NCBI GenBank assembly: GCA_002373755.1
Contig: DFJU01000082.1
Span: 1-41,350 of the forward strand
DNA: 41,350 nt
From: Bacteroidales bacterium UBA3663
GTDB lineage: Bacteria > Bacteroidota > Bacteroidia > Bacteroidales > UBA3663
Reading direction: 5' to 3'
The notes below the pieces were generated by a model that was given only the letters and a program-made list of their open reading frames with translations, did no database searches and was not told the DNA's origin. Below are positions 18,260 to 26,174 of the stretch, piece by piece (the first letter of the stretch is position 1; each line of letters begins with the position of its first letter). The translations under genes and the position numbers were made by a program.

Positions 18260-19504
18260 CTACGCGGTTTTTACGGTTTGGCCGATGCTGTTAGCCGCCA
18301 CGCCATTGGCCACAACATAAGCCATCGACCACGCGGCCTGAAGGTTGAATCCGCCCGTGATGGCATCGACGTCGAGCACCTCGCCTGCGAGATACAGGTT
18401 GGGGTGCTTTTTTGTGGCCAATGTGTTTAGGTTCAGCTCGTTGAGCGAGATGCCGCCGCAGGTGACGAACTCCTCCTTGTGGCGGCTCTGTCCCTCGATG
18501 GGGTAGGTGTCGGCCGTGAGGATGGAGGCCAGACGGTTCATTTGTTTGCGGCCCACTTCGCTCCAGCGTTGGTCGGGGCGGAGGCCGGCGCGTCGGGTGA
18601 GGGCGAGCCAGAGACGCGAGGGGATCTGCGACGGACGGGCATTGGCCACGAGTTTGCCGCCTTCGCCGTGCTGCATCTGTTCGATGAGGAGGCGCGCGTC
18701 ATCTTCAGTGGCATCGGCCAACCAGTTGACGATGAGTTGTGCGCGGTAATTGACTTCGGCCAAGTGGCGGGCAGCGTGCGACGAAAGTTTGAGGATGGCG
18801 GGTCCGCTCATGCCCCAGTGGGTGATGAGCAGGGCTCCATCGGCGCGGAACTTGGTGCCGGCGAGTCGGACGGAAACGGCATTGGCCACAATCCCCATCA
18901 AGTCACTCATTCCGCTGATATTGAACGAGAAAAGTGACGGAACGGGTGGCTCGATTTTTAGGGTCAATGGCGCAAGGAAGTCCAATCCCTGCGGTCGCGG
19001 GCTGCCGCCGGTTGTGACGATGACGACGTCGGCGTGGACGGCTGGGGCATCGGCCATAAAACTGATTTCGAAGCCGGTTGTGGCCAATGGCTCGATGCGG
19101 CTCACCTTGTGGCGCAGGTGGAGGCCGACGCCGGCGCGTTCCATGCCGCGTAGCAGCGTGTGGACAATCTGCATGGCGTCCTGGCTGCGTGGGAAGACGC
19201 ATTGGTCGTCCTGTACGGTGAGGGCGACACCTTCGGCCTCGAACCAGCGCATTGTGGCCTCGTGGTCGAACTGGCAGAAGGCGCGTTTCATGAGCTGTGC
19301 GCCGCGAGGATATGCCTCTTGCAGGCTGCGTATGTCGCGGAAGGTGTTGGTTAGATTGCATCGGCCGCCGCCTGTGATTGCGAGCTTAGCCAATGCCTTG
19401 CTGCCGCCCTCATAGACATCGACCTGCGCCTCGGGCAACCGCCGTTTGAGCAACAGCGCGCAGAAACAGCCGGCGGCTCCGGCTCCGATGATGGCGACGT
19501 TCAT
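18260..19504 (-). CDS. NAD(P)/FAD-dependent oxidoreductase, YhiN/HI0933 (BaiN-like) family
   Basis: A 414-residue flavoprotein. It opens with a dinucleotide-binding motif GAGAAG, has the family-specific GGGRCNLTN, TTGGSPRPQGLD, and near the C-terminus TCGGISLNELN and GEVLDVDAITGGFNLQAAW, which close the FAD site. The start was placed at the ATG at 19504, where the Rossmann fold begins; an in-frame start at 19618 would run through the pyrimidine-rich inverted repeat and add an untypical leader. It lies 170 bases after uxuA and 30 before tatD. Homologues are annotated as aminoacetone oxidase or BaiN, but the substrate cannot be told from sequence. Confidence 0.92.
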   Translation of the reverse strand: MNVAIIGAGAAGCFCALLLKRRLPEAQVDVYEGGSKALAKLAITGGGRCNLTNTFRDIRSLQEAYPRGAQLMKRAFCQFDHEATMRWFEAEGVALTVQDDQCVFPRSQDAMQIVHTLLRGMERAGVGLHLRHKVSRIEPLATTGFEISFMADAPAVHADVVIVTTGGSPRPQGLDFLAPLTLKIEPPVPSLFSFNISGMSDLMGIVANAVSVRLAGTKFRADGALLITHWGMSGPAILKLSSHAARHLAEVNYRAQLIVNWLADATEDDARLLIEQMQHGEGGKLVANARPSQIPSRLWLALTRRAGLRPDQRWSEVGRKQMNRLASILTADTYPIEGQSRHKEEFVTCGGISLNELNLNTLATKKHPNLYLAGEVLDVDAITGGFNLQAAWSMAYVVANGVAANSIGQTVKTA

Positions 19505-19532
19505 TGGGAGTTGAAGGGGAGTGAAATGGATT

Positions 19533-19659
19533 GAAAAGGAAGAGAAAGGGGAGAGAAAGGGACGTTTGTTGCATTTCGTCGAGAATGTCCATTGGCCATG
19601 AATATTTATTTTGTCCAATGACGCATTCGTCCCTTTCTTTCCCCTTTCTCTTCCTTTTC
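19533..19659. repeat. Long purine/pyrimidine inverted repeat between uxuA and the YhiN-type gene
   Basis: Arms 19533-19564 and 19628-19659 are reverse complements over 32 bases with one mismatch. They enclose a 63-base loop containing CATTGGCC. One arm is purine-only apart from its last bases, the other pyrimidine. A related pyrimidine stretch sits at 23241-23285. It may act as a terminator or attenuator after uxuA, or be a remnant of a mobile repeat. Confidence 0.85.
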
Positions 19660-19674
19660 TCTTCTTTTTTTATT

Positions 19675-20946
19675 TTAATCGAAGAAACCCGGCTGCTTGT
19701 ACTCGATGCCAAGTTCGCGGTCAACGGTGGCCATGATGCCCTGCACTTGACCCATAGCAAACATACGGCCCAAGAGGGTGTAGCCGGAGTTGTGGCCATG
19801 TGCCGACTCGTCGAAGATGCCGCCCGGCTGGTCGGTGAAGGTCATGCCATGATCGACGCGCATTGGGAGACGACGGCCGCTGTTGCACTTGCCCTCCTGC
19901 TCGGCCTTCTCGAAGATGCGGCATAGCTCGATGAGGTCGCCACGTCCACCCAGGTGCGATGCCTCGGTGAAGTTTCCGTTGGGGAAGATATGGCAGGAAC
20001 GGAGATGTACGAAGTGGGTGCGGTCGGCAAACTGACGTGCCATGGCGACAACATCGTTATGCTCACCTGCCGAGAACGAACCAGCACAGAAGGTGAGGCC
20101 GTTGTGCTTGTTTGGCACAGCATCCAGGAACCACTTCACATCCTCGACGTTGCCCACGATGCGTGGCAGGCCAAAGACAGGATAAGGAGGATCGTCCGGG
20201 TGTACGCACATATTGATATCGTACTCGTCGCAGATAGGCATAATAGCCTCCAACCAGGTCTTCATGTTGTCCTGAAGCTTGGCCTTGTCGATGTCATTAT
20301 AGAGAGCGAGCAGGTCACGGAACTTCTGTACAGGAGCCGAATCGCCTTCGCTGAAGTTGCCCGAAACGAAGCCCTGGGTCTTGATGATGATGTTCTCTAC
20401 CATAGCATGGTCGAACTCGGGAGTAGCCTTTGCCTTGATCTCGTCAGCCTCAGCCACGAGGTCGCGTCCCCACTTGTGTACCTTAGAGAACTCTGCCCAA
20501 TCGGCACGTGCAGCTTCGCGCTTCAGGATATAGATGTCGAAATAAGCAAACTCACCCCAGTTCATGTAGAGGTTGGTCGAACCATTGGGGTTCTTGTGCA
20601 AGAGGTCGGTACGTGCCCAGTCGAGCACAGGCATGAAGTTGTAGCAGATACACTTGATGCCCTCCTTGCCAAGGTTGCGGAGCGACTCCTTATAGACCTC
20701 AATCTGATGGTCACGGTCGGGACCGCCGTACTTGATGGTCTCGACGACAGGCAACGACTCGACGACACTCCATTTCATGCCGTACGACTCGATGTAGGTC
20801 TTGAGATCGTGAATCTTCTCCTGAGTCCATACTTCGCCAAGCGGTACATCGTGCAGGGCGGTAACGATGCCCTCCACACCTATTTGTTTGAGTTGGGCAA
20901 GGGTAATCTTATCTTTCTTGCCGAACCAACGCCATGTTCTTTCCAT
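19675..20946 (-). CDS. uxuA: Mannonate dehydratase
   Basis: Dehydrates D-mannonate to 2-keto-3-deoxy-D-gluconate in glucuronate catabolism; cytosolic metal-dependent TIM-barrel enzyme. The 423-residue sequence starts MERTWRWFGKKDKITLAQLK, characteristic of UxuA, with GVEGIVTALHDVPLGEVW, a CICYNFMPVLDWARTDL stretch, MCVHPDDPPYPVFGLPRIV and FCAGSFSAGEHNDV, followed by HLRSCH; the His, Cys and Asp residues in these segments include the metal ligands. It is somewhat longer than the approximately 394 residues of the E. coli enzyme. It would follow uxuB directly were it not for the DUF559 element inserted between them. Confidence 0.96.
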   Translation of the reverse strand: MERTWRWFGKKDKITLAQLKQIGVEGIVTALHDVPLGEVWTQEKIHDLKTYIESYGMKWSVVESLPVVETIKYGGPDRDHQIEVYKESLRNLGKEGIKCICYNFMPVLDWARTDLLHKNPNGSTNLYMNWGEFAYFDIYILKREAARADWAEFSKVHKWGRDLVAEADEIKAKATPEFDHAMVENIIIKTQGFVSGNFSEGDSAPVQKFRDLLALYNDIDKAKLQDNMKTWLEAIMPICDEYDINMCVHPDDPPYPVFGLPRIVGNVEDVKWFLDAVPNKHNGLTFCAGSFSAGEHNDVVAMARQFADRTHFVHLRSCHIFPNGNFTEASHLGGRGDLIELCRIFEKAEQEGKCNSGRRLPMRVDHGMTFTDQPGGIFDESAHGHNSGYTLLGRMFAMGQVQGIMATVDRELGIEYKQPGFFD

Positions 20947-20948
20947 AA

Positions 20949-21557
20949 TAGACCCACCCCCCAGAACCCCCTCCCGTTACATAGGGAGGGGGAGTGTTTT
21001 GTTTATTCTCCCGGGAGTGGTTGGGGAGTTTTAATTTGATTGATAATTTCTTTTATTTTTAGGCAAACGTCATCGGCCTCAAACAAGACTTGCTCATTCG
21101 TGAAACGGATGACATATAGACCCAAGCCATTCAATGCTTCCGACCGCACCATATCATCTTCATGCTGGTCGCGTTCGGCATGATAACCGCCATCCACCTC
21201 AATGACCAGATTGTAGTAGGGCAATAAAAAGTCCACAATATAATCGCCAACGATATGCTGTCGCAGTACTTTCGTGCCGATATCCCCATCCTTGAGGAAC
21301 TTCCACAACTGCATCTCTGCCAATGTAGCATTCTTGCGATTATCGCGCGCGAACTCTTTCAGCAATTCATATCTGTCTGGCGACGATGTCCGATATTGCC
21401 ACATAATAGAAATGGTTATGGTAGTTATAGAATAGATAGAAGCTATACATTCCCCCTCCCTACACAACGGGTCCTCGCAGCAAAAAGAAAGATTGATAAT
21501 CTTTCAGCGAGAAGACGAGCTTTAGCGAGGGGCAAAGGGGATAGGGGGTGGGTCTTA
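20949..21557. mobile_element. Small nomadic element carrying a DUF559 nuclease-like gene, inserted between uxuB and uxuA
   Basis: The roughly 600-base insert is bounded by inverted ends: AGACCCACCCCC at 20950-20961 and its reverse complement at 21544-21555. Inside each end a second shared block (CCCGTT then TAGGGAGGGGGA, approximately 20973-20993 and, inverted, 21446-21470) extends the similarity with interruptions. The right end also holds a hairpin: GAAAGATT (21487-21494) with AATCTTTC (21498-21505). There is no transposase; the only gene is a DUF559 protein. Similar DUF559 genes with C-rich flanking repeats are found scattered between genes in many bacteria. Mobility is inferred. Confidence 0.7.
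21003..21404 (-). CDS. DUF559 endonuclease-like protein (very-short-patch-repair fold)
   Basis: A 133-residue protein of the DUF559 family, related to restriction-endonuclease-like (Vsr) folds. Visible family features: the N-terminal helix NRKNATLAEMQLWKFLKDG, then RQHIVGDYIVDFLLPYYNLVIEVDGGYH (paired acidic residues D and E-V-D of the nuclease-like core), and LYVIRFTNEQVL near the C-terminus. It ends with TPQPLPGE, encoded by the element's repeat. The ATG at 21404 was chosen because the conserved domain starts there; the 21 upstream in-frame residues derive from the flanking repeat. Biochemical activity is not established for the family in general; it may mediate spread of its own element. 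Confidence 0.85.
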   Translation of the reverse strand: MWQYRTSSPDRYELLKEFARDNRKNATLAEMQLWKFLKDGDIGTKVLRQHIVGDYIVDFLLPYYNLVIEVDGGYHAERDQHEDDMVRSEALNGLGLYVIRFTNEQVLFEADDVCLKIKEIINQIKTPQPLPGE

Positions 21558-23144
21558 TCTCGCTTGCGTGTACTTGTGCAATGTTGCTCTGACGGCACCC
21601 TTGCCGGCATAGAGTTCCTTGACCATGCCCTCAATCTGCTCGCCGAGGCCAGCCTCATAGAGGTTTACGCCGAAGATGTCGGCACGAGAGAAGAGTTGCT
21701 TGAGAGGGCTCCAGTCTTGGTCGGGCTTGCCGATGGCAAGCGGAGCAACGATAGCCTGCAACTCCTCGAGCTTTGGATCGCTGGATGGAGTGAATGGCTG
21801 GAGGTCGTCGTCCAATGCCTTGAGGAAACGGGCATAGCCGGCCAATGTCAATGGGATGAGCACGAGGTTCGACTTGTCGAGGCCGCGAGCTACGTACTTC
21901 TTGATAGTCTCACCGAAGCGGATTGGGAGTTTCTGTGATGTATCGGTCGAGATACGCTGAGGAGCATCGGGCATGAATGGGTTAGGCAAGCGCTTGTTGA
22001 TGACAGCACCGATGAACTCGTAAGGATTGAGCACGCCCGGGTCGGTCACCACAGGCATTGCCTCCATATAGCCAATCTTCTGGATGAATGGACGCAGGTC
22101 TGGGTCGGCCATCTCGGCAGAGATCAAGGTGTAGCCCAACATCACGCCGTAGATAGACATGGCTGTGTGGAGCGGGTTGAGACAGGTGGTGACCTTCATG
22201 GTCTCGACCTTATCGACCGTCTCGCGCGTGGTGTAGAGCGTGCCGCCCAGTTCGAGTGGTGGACGACCGTTTGTGTAGTTGTCTTCGATGACGAGGTATT
22301 GCACCTCCTCGGCATTGACGAATGGCGCGGTGAAGGTGTGCTTCTCGGTCTCGAGGAAGTTGTTGTCTTCAAAGCCATCGGCCGCCAACATCTCCTGCAC
22401 CTTGACGTGCGGACGTGGGGTAATCTTGTCAATCATCGACCAAGGGAAAGTGACCTTCTTCTCGTCCTTCACATAGGCCAGGAACTCCTTTTCGACCAAT
22501 CCATCGGCCACCCACTTCTCGGCATAGGCAAAGACACCGGCCTTGACCTTGTCGCCGTTGTGCGAGCAGTTGTCCATCGATTGTACGGTTATGGCCAATG
22601 CACCAGCCTTGAAACGCTCGTAGAGTAGTGCGGTGACCTTGCCCATGGCGAACTGCGGGTTGAGGCCGCGAGCGAGGTCGGCGTCGTTGAACGAGTAGCC
22701 CTTCTCGGTGATGGTGAAGGTGATCATCTGCAACGACGGATTGCGGAAAATCTCGCAGAGGCGTGCCCAGTCGTCAGTGAACTGCTTGTCGGCCTTGAGA
22801 CTCTCTGTGACCGATGCGATGACCTTCTTCTCGATGGTGCCCGATGACTGGAGGCTGACGAGCAGCGAGAGGTTCTGGTACGGCCGATAAGCCTTGTCGA
22901 TAATTTCGTAGTCGAAACTCTCGGCCACAATCACGCCACGGTCATACTTGCCCGTGTTGAGCGCATCGTTCAGGATGGCGGCCGGGAAGGCACGGAAGAT
23001 GTTTCCTGCACCGAAGTGAACCCATGTCGGGTTGTCATGCGTTTTCTTCGCCACTGCGGCGATGTCGAATTTGGGCAGTTCGTAGCCCTTTGCTTCCCAT
23101 TCGGACTTGTCGAAGCCCGGGGTTAAGATTTGAGTTAGTTTCAT
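21555..23144 (-). CDS. uxuB: Fructuronate reductase, mannitol dehydrogenase family
   Basis: Reduces D-fructuronate to D-mannonate with NADH, the step before UxuA in glucuronate degradation. The 529-residue protein has the polyol/long-chain dehydrogenase layout: N-terminal Rossmann region with THDNPTWVHFGAGNIFRAF, the central TITEKGYSF, SMDNCSHNGDKV, and the catalytic segment TCLNPLHTAMSIYGVMLGY with the conserved Asn and His. FGETIKKYVARGLDKSNLVLIPLTLAGY lies in the C-terminal helical domain. Altronate/tagaturonate specificity (UxaB) is a less likely alternative given the adjacent uxuA. The TAA stop falls within the terminal repeat of the inserted DUF559 element. Confidence 0.92.
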   Translation of the reverse strand: MKLTQILTPGFDKSEWEAKGYELPKFDIAAVAKKTHDNPTWVHFGAGNIFRAFPAAILNDALNTGKYDRGVIVAESFDYEIIDKAYRPYQNLSLLVSLQSSGTIEKKVIASVTESLKADKQFTDDWARLCEIFRNPSLQMITFTITEKGYSFNDADLARGLNPQFAMGKVTALLYERFKAGALAITVQSMDNCSHNGDKVKAGVFAYAEKWVADGLVEKEFLAYVKDEKKVTFPWSMIDKITPRPHVKVQEMLAADGFEDNNFLETEKHTFTAPFVNAEEVQYLVIEDNYTNGRPPLELGGTLYTTRETVDKVETMKVTTCLNPLHTAMSIYGVMLGYTLISAEMADPDLRPFIQKIGYMEAMPVVTDPGVLNPYEFIGAVINKRLPNPFMPDAPQRISTDTSQKLPIRFGETIKKYVARGLDKSNLVLIPLTLAGYARFLKALDDDLQPFTPSSDPKLEELQAIVAPLAIGKPDQDWSPLKQLFSRADIFGVNLYEAGLGEQIEGMVKELYAGKGAVRATLHKYTQAR

Positions 23145-23153
23145 ACGTATGTA

Positions 23154-23174
23154 AATTACGAATTACGAATTACA
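23154..23174 (+). repeat. Heptamer repeat upstream of uxuB
   Basis: Three tandem copies of AATTACG, the last ending in A instead of G, lie 10 bases before the uxuB start. Short heptamer arrays of this type recur in intergenic DNA of several phyla; no function is evident. Confidence 0.7.
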
Positions 23175-23240
23175 AATGACTTTTTGACTGCGGATTGAAC
23201 GGAAGAGACCAAATTTCAATTTATTGGCCGATGCCACAAT

Positions 23241-23285
23241 CGTCCCTTTCTCTTCCTTTTCACTCCTTTTTCACTTCCTTTCACA
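23241..23285 (+). repeat. Pyrimidine-rich repeat related to the 19.5-19.7 kb inverted repeat
   Basis: Begins CGTCCCTTTCTCTTCC and continues as CTTTTCACTCC-type pyrimidine sequence, matching the arms at 19533-19564 and 19628-19659 apart from a nine-base gap. It is preceded at 23226 by GGCCGATG, as the other copies are by GGCCAATG or GTCCAATG. It lies just beyond the dgt stop codon. Confidence 0.6.
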
Positions 23286-23292
23286 GCCCGTT

Positions 23293-24651
23293 TCAAAGAC
23301 TCGGCAAGCTCATGCCGTAAATCTTCCTGTAGAGGTCGAGCGCGTAGATGTCGGTCATGCCCGAGATGTAGTCGAGCACCGCCATGATGCGTTCCTCGTA
23401 GGTTTCGGCCTGTACGTCGTATTGCGTCGGCACGCGGTCGAGCAGCAGTTTCGAGTAGGCCTTCTTCGGGCTGTTGGCCGCATCAATCAGCTTGTCGAGC
23501 AGCACCGAGATGATCTGGTGGCCGGCCAATTCGATTTCGACCACATCGTTCGCGTTGTAGATTTTCTGCATCGCCACCTCGCTGCAATGGCGGTAGGCAT
23601 CGCGCGGCGTCTGGCTGATGTGGTCGATGAGTGCGCCCTCGAATTCGCCGCGCAGGATGGCCTCCTCGTTTTGGCAGAAGACCTCGCCGCATTCATAGAC
23701 CAGCGTGCCGATGACACGGCTGCGCAGGTAGGCCACTTTCTCGTTGTCGTCGTCCAGATGGCCAAGTCCGCGCACGATTTTTTCGCGTAGTTCGCCCTCA
23801 AAGAACGGCAGCAGCAGGTCGTACGTCTCCTGTTGCGTGAGCAGTTTCAGGTGGTGCGCATCCTCGATGTCCATGATCTGATAGCAGATGTCATCGGCCG
23901 CCTCCACCAGATAGACCAGCGGATGCCGGCAGTAGCGCTTCTTTTCGATGTCCAATGGCAGCAGCCCCAGATGTTCGACCACCTTGTGGAACGAATCCTC
24001 CTCGGCCGCAAAGAACCCGAACTTCGGTTTCCGCGTAGCTTCGAGCGACGAATATGGGTATTTGATGATTGAGGCCAATGTCGTGTACGTCAGCGCAAAA
24101 CCGCCCTCGCGGCGGCCCTTGAACTGATGGCTCAAGAGGCGGAAGGCATTGGCATTGCCGTCAAACCGCGTGATGTCGGCCCAGACCTGCGGCGAGACCC
24201 TGTCGCGGAAGCGCATCCCGCTGCCCTCGCTGAAATAGGAGATGATGGCCCTTTCACCGCTATGTCCGAATGGAGGGTTGCCCATGTCATGCGCCAGACA
24301 GGCCGTTGCCACGATGTCGTCGAGGCTCTGGAGTTTCTGCGTCCATGGTTCGCCGGCATATTTTTCAAGCAGGAAGGTTGCTGCATTGTTGGCCAATGAC
24401 CTTCCCACGCAGCTTACCTCCAGGCTGTGCGTCAGACGGTTGTGCACGAAGATGCTGCCTGGCAAGGGGAATACCTGCGTCTTGTTCTGCAAGCGTCGGA
24501 AAGCAGGCGAAAAAATCAGTCGGTCGTAGTCGCGCTGGAACTCTGTGCGGGCATGTTGGCCACTTTGCAGCTGTTCCTGGCCGAAGCGCAGGGTGGACAG
24601 CAGCCTGTCCCAATGCATTTGTATTGTGTAGATTGTGTCTTTTGTTTCCAT
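23293..24651 (-). CDS. dgt: Deoxyguanosinetriphosphate triphosphohydrolase (dGTPase-like HD hydrolase)
   Basis: Hydrolyses dNTPs, classically dGTP to deoxyguanosine and triphosphate, controlling nucleotide pools. The 452-residue protein has the family signature RTEFQRDYDRLIFSPAFRRL, the HD-domain metal ligands in VHNRLTHSLEVS and CLAHDMGNPPFGHSGE, and the second half of the site in LVYLVEAADDICYQIMDIED. The first ATG at 24651 gives a leader of about 30 bases from the predicted promoter; a second ATG at 24618 (MHWDRLLS) is also plausible, because homologues often begin with a similar M-x-W stretch. Monocistronic with its own promoter. Confidence 0.93.
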   Translation of the reverse strand: METKDTIYTIQMHWDRLLSTLRFGQEQLQSGQHARTEFQRDYDRLIFSPAFRRLQNKTQVFPLPGSIFVHNRLTHSLEVSCVGRSLANNAATFLLEKYAGEPWTQKLQSLDDIVATACLAHDMGNPPFGHSGERAIISYFSEGSGMRFRDRVSPQVWADITRFDGNANAFRLLSHQFKGRREGGFALTYTTLASIIKYPYSSLEATRKPKFGFFAAEEDSFHKVVEHLGLLPLDIEKKRYCRHPLVYLVEAADDICYQIMDIEDAHHLKLLTQQETYDLLLPFFEGELREKIVRGLGHLDDDNEKVAYLRSRVIGTLVYECGEVFCQNEEAILRGEFEGALIDHISQTPRDAYRHCSEVAMQKIYNANDVVEIELAGHQIISVLLDKLIDAANSPKKAYSKLLLDRVPTQYDVQAETYEERIMAVLDYISGMTDIYALDLYRKIYGMSLPSL

Positions 24652-24686
24652 CGGTCAAGAATTCGGCCAGTTACCTTAAAGCCGTG

Positions 24687-24717
24687 CAAAGATAGTGCGT
24701 TTGGTCGCTTGGCCAAA
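24687..24717 (-). promoter_or_regulatory. Promoter of dgt
   Basis: On the minus strand TTTG (24717-24714), exactly 19 bases, then TATCTTTG (24694-24687): a perfect Bacteroidetes promoter. Predicted initiation near 24680, about 30 bases before the ATG at 24651. Confidence 0.85.
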
Positions 24718-25018
24718 TATTTCATGACGAAAAGTGGCTTGCGGTGTCCGTATGTCGCGTTTTTTGATTTTTTTGTTTCAATTTTCGTTTTGGCCGATGT
24801 GGGCTCCCCACCTCTTAACCAGTACAGCCGATGTCAAGGAAACGACGTCGCCAACGTCGCCCCGATTCTTTTATTAAGGTGTTTATGTCCAATGTGCTTC
24901 AATAGCCGATTCCGCGGACTCAGTTGTCATTCTGAACGAACGCGAAAAATCTCTCCATCAATTAAAATCAATTTGAAATCAATTTTTTTGGAGGCCGATG
25001 ACATACGGACAAAATAAC
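24718..25018. other. Gene-free spacer with dispersed-repeat remnants
   Basis: No ORF with family features. It holds two GGCCGATG words (24792 and 24993), a short direct repeat AAATCAATTT at 24965-24974 and 24976-24985, and at 24926-24955 a stretch beginning GTCATTCTGAACGAACGCG and ending AAAAATCTCTC. That stretch resembles the dispersed CATTCTGAGCGAAGCGAAGAATCT-type repeat seen in many bacterial genomes. Confidence 0.55.
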
Positions 25019-25053
25019 TCTTGCAACCACATCCTAAAAATGCAGTTGCAAGA
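25019..25053 (-). terminator. Terminator after the lipoprotein gene
   Basis: TCTTGCAAC (minus strand 25053-25045) pairs with GTTGCAAGA (25027-25019), followed by a T-containing tail. It lies 10 bases past the lipoprotein stop codon, in the right orientation for that transcript; the U-tract is short. Confidence 0.6.
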
Positions 25054-25062
25054 TTTCTTTTA

Positions 25063-25911
25063 TCATTTTCCACTCGACCTTGAATGAACTTTCTTCAAAA
25101 TATCTATCAATTCTTTTTCTTCATCTAGTTTTGAATATACATGTTCAAGCCTTCCGACACATTCCTCGATATCGATGGAATCACTCATAGGACGAGACAC
25201 TTCCGATAATACCCTTTTTTTTATTTCAGGATGCTCATGAAGCAATTTTACAAAATATCTTGAATTATCCAGTAACAAATTGAATATATATGAATTGATG
25301 CTTGAATTTCCGGGTTCCTGCTTAATCATGTATGTCAGCGAATCGAACCGAAGCGTATAATCTTCAAATTTTTCTTTCAGTTCCGCAGCATACCATTTGC
25401 CGATGTCTCGGCCAGCATCGACCAATATCCAACGAGTTCCGTCATACTCATATTCTTTGCAGAAAGGCTCGCAATTGACCATATAAGGACAATAGAATTC
25501 GTTTCCATTATGCAAGTTCTTTTGCTTAAACAGATTGGAATAAATTGTATCTGGAACATCTCTGGTTGACTGATAAATCAGCACAGTATCTTTATTCTCT
25601 TCGTAAAAGAATACCGGAGCATCAGATAATGCGTAATGTTGATAATGGCAACCCCATATAGTCATCCGGCTCTTTGAGTCCCATTGATACAAAACAAGCA
25701 CATAATAGAACTTATTCTTCAAGATAGAGTCAAGCACGCATTCCGCAGAGTCGGAATAGTGTCTGCGAAGATTTTCCTGGGAATAGAAAATTCTGTAATC
25801 ATACAGGATGCTGTCAATTTCTGAATCGAAATGGTCTCTCAACTTTATGGAGTTGCTTTGAGAACATCCTATCATCAACAAAGCCAATAGACAAAATAGA
25901 AAATTTTTCAT
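25063..25911 (-). CDS. Hypothetical lipoprotein
   Basis: A 282-residue protein with a lipoprotein signal peptide: a hydrophobic stretch FLFCLLALLMIGC ends in a lipobox cysteine at residue 16. The mature part is rich in Asp, Tyr and Ser, has no domain I recognise, and ends in a charged region (RLEHVYSKLDEEKELIDILKKV) that may form a helix. The gene is AT-rich relative to its neighbours outside 25.0-26.9 kb and uses A/T-ending codons, suggesting a different origin. It starts one base after the stop codon of a 64-residue ORF. Function unknown; an envelope-located accessory or immunity-type role is possible but unsupported. Confidence 0.75.
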   Translation of the reverse strand: MKNFLFCLLALLMIGCSQSNSIKLRDHFDSEIDSILYDYRIFYSQENLRRHYSDSAECVLDSILKNKFYYVLVLYQWDSKSRMTIWGCHYQHYALSDAPVFFYEENKDTVLIYQSTRDVPDTIYSNLFKQKNLHNGNEFYCPYMVNCEPFCKEYEYDGTRWILVDAGRDIGKWYAAELKEKFEDYTLRFDSLTYMIKQEPGNSSINSYIFNLLLDNSRYFVKLLHEHPEIKKRVLSEVSRPMSDSIDIEECVGRLEHVYSKLDEEKELIDILKKVHSRSSGK

Positions 25912-25912
25912 A

Positions 25913-26107
25913 TTAAAATCCGAATTGATTAATGTTTATAGTGCTCTTATTGGAATTATTTCGGTCATAATGAATGACAACACCCTGGTTGGGATAATAA
26001 TAATTGCAGTTTGAATTCGTGGCTTCTATTACATCTTGCCGTCCCGCCTCTGGCGTTTCATTCTCATTGTGTGTATGGATTGTATTTGTACCATTTTCAT
26101 TGTTCAA
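25913..26107 (-). CDS. Small hypothetical protein coupled to the lipoprotein gene
   Basis: A 64-residue ORF (MNNENGTNTIHTHNENETPE onward, ending STININQFGF), Asn-rich and without a signal peptide or TM segment. The stop codon is one base before the ATG of the lipoprotein gene, a spacing typical of translational coupling, which is the main reason to believe it is expressed. It could alternatively be the 3' remnant of a longer gene. No family recognised. Confidence 0.5.
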   Translation of the reverse strand: MNNENGTNTIHTHNENETPEAGRQDVIEATNSNCNYYYPNQGVVIHYDRNNSNKSTININQFGF

Positions 26108-26174
26108 ATATAGTTCGCATAAATAAAATTATACCAGATGCCAGTCCGTTACCCCTACAGATAATAGGTTTATT

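Noticed and set aside
19954..21039. A 361-codon plus-strand open frame opposite uxuA
   Set aside because: uxuA on the minus strand is a clear family member; the plus frame ends inside the DUF559 element and matches nothing.
23154..23174. Heptamer array considered as a CRISPR or phase-variation tract
   Set aside because: Only three seven-base units with no spacers; the array lies outside the coding frame and a unit change would not shift it.
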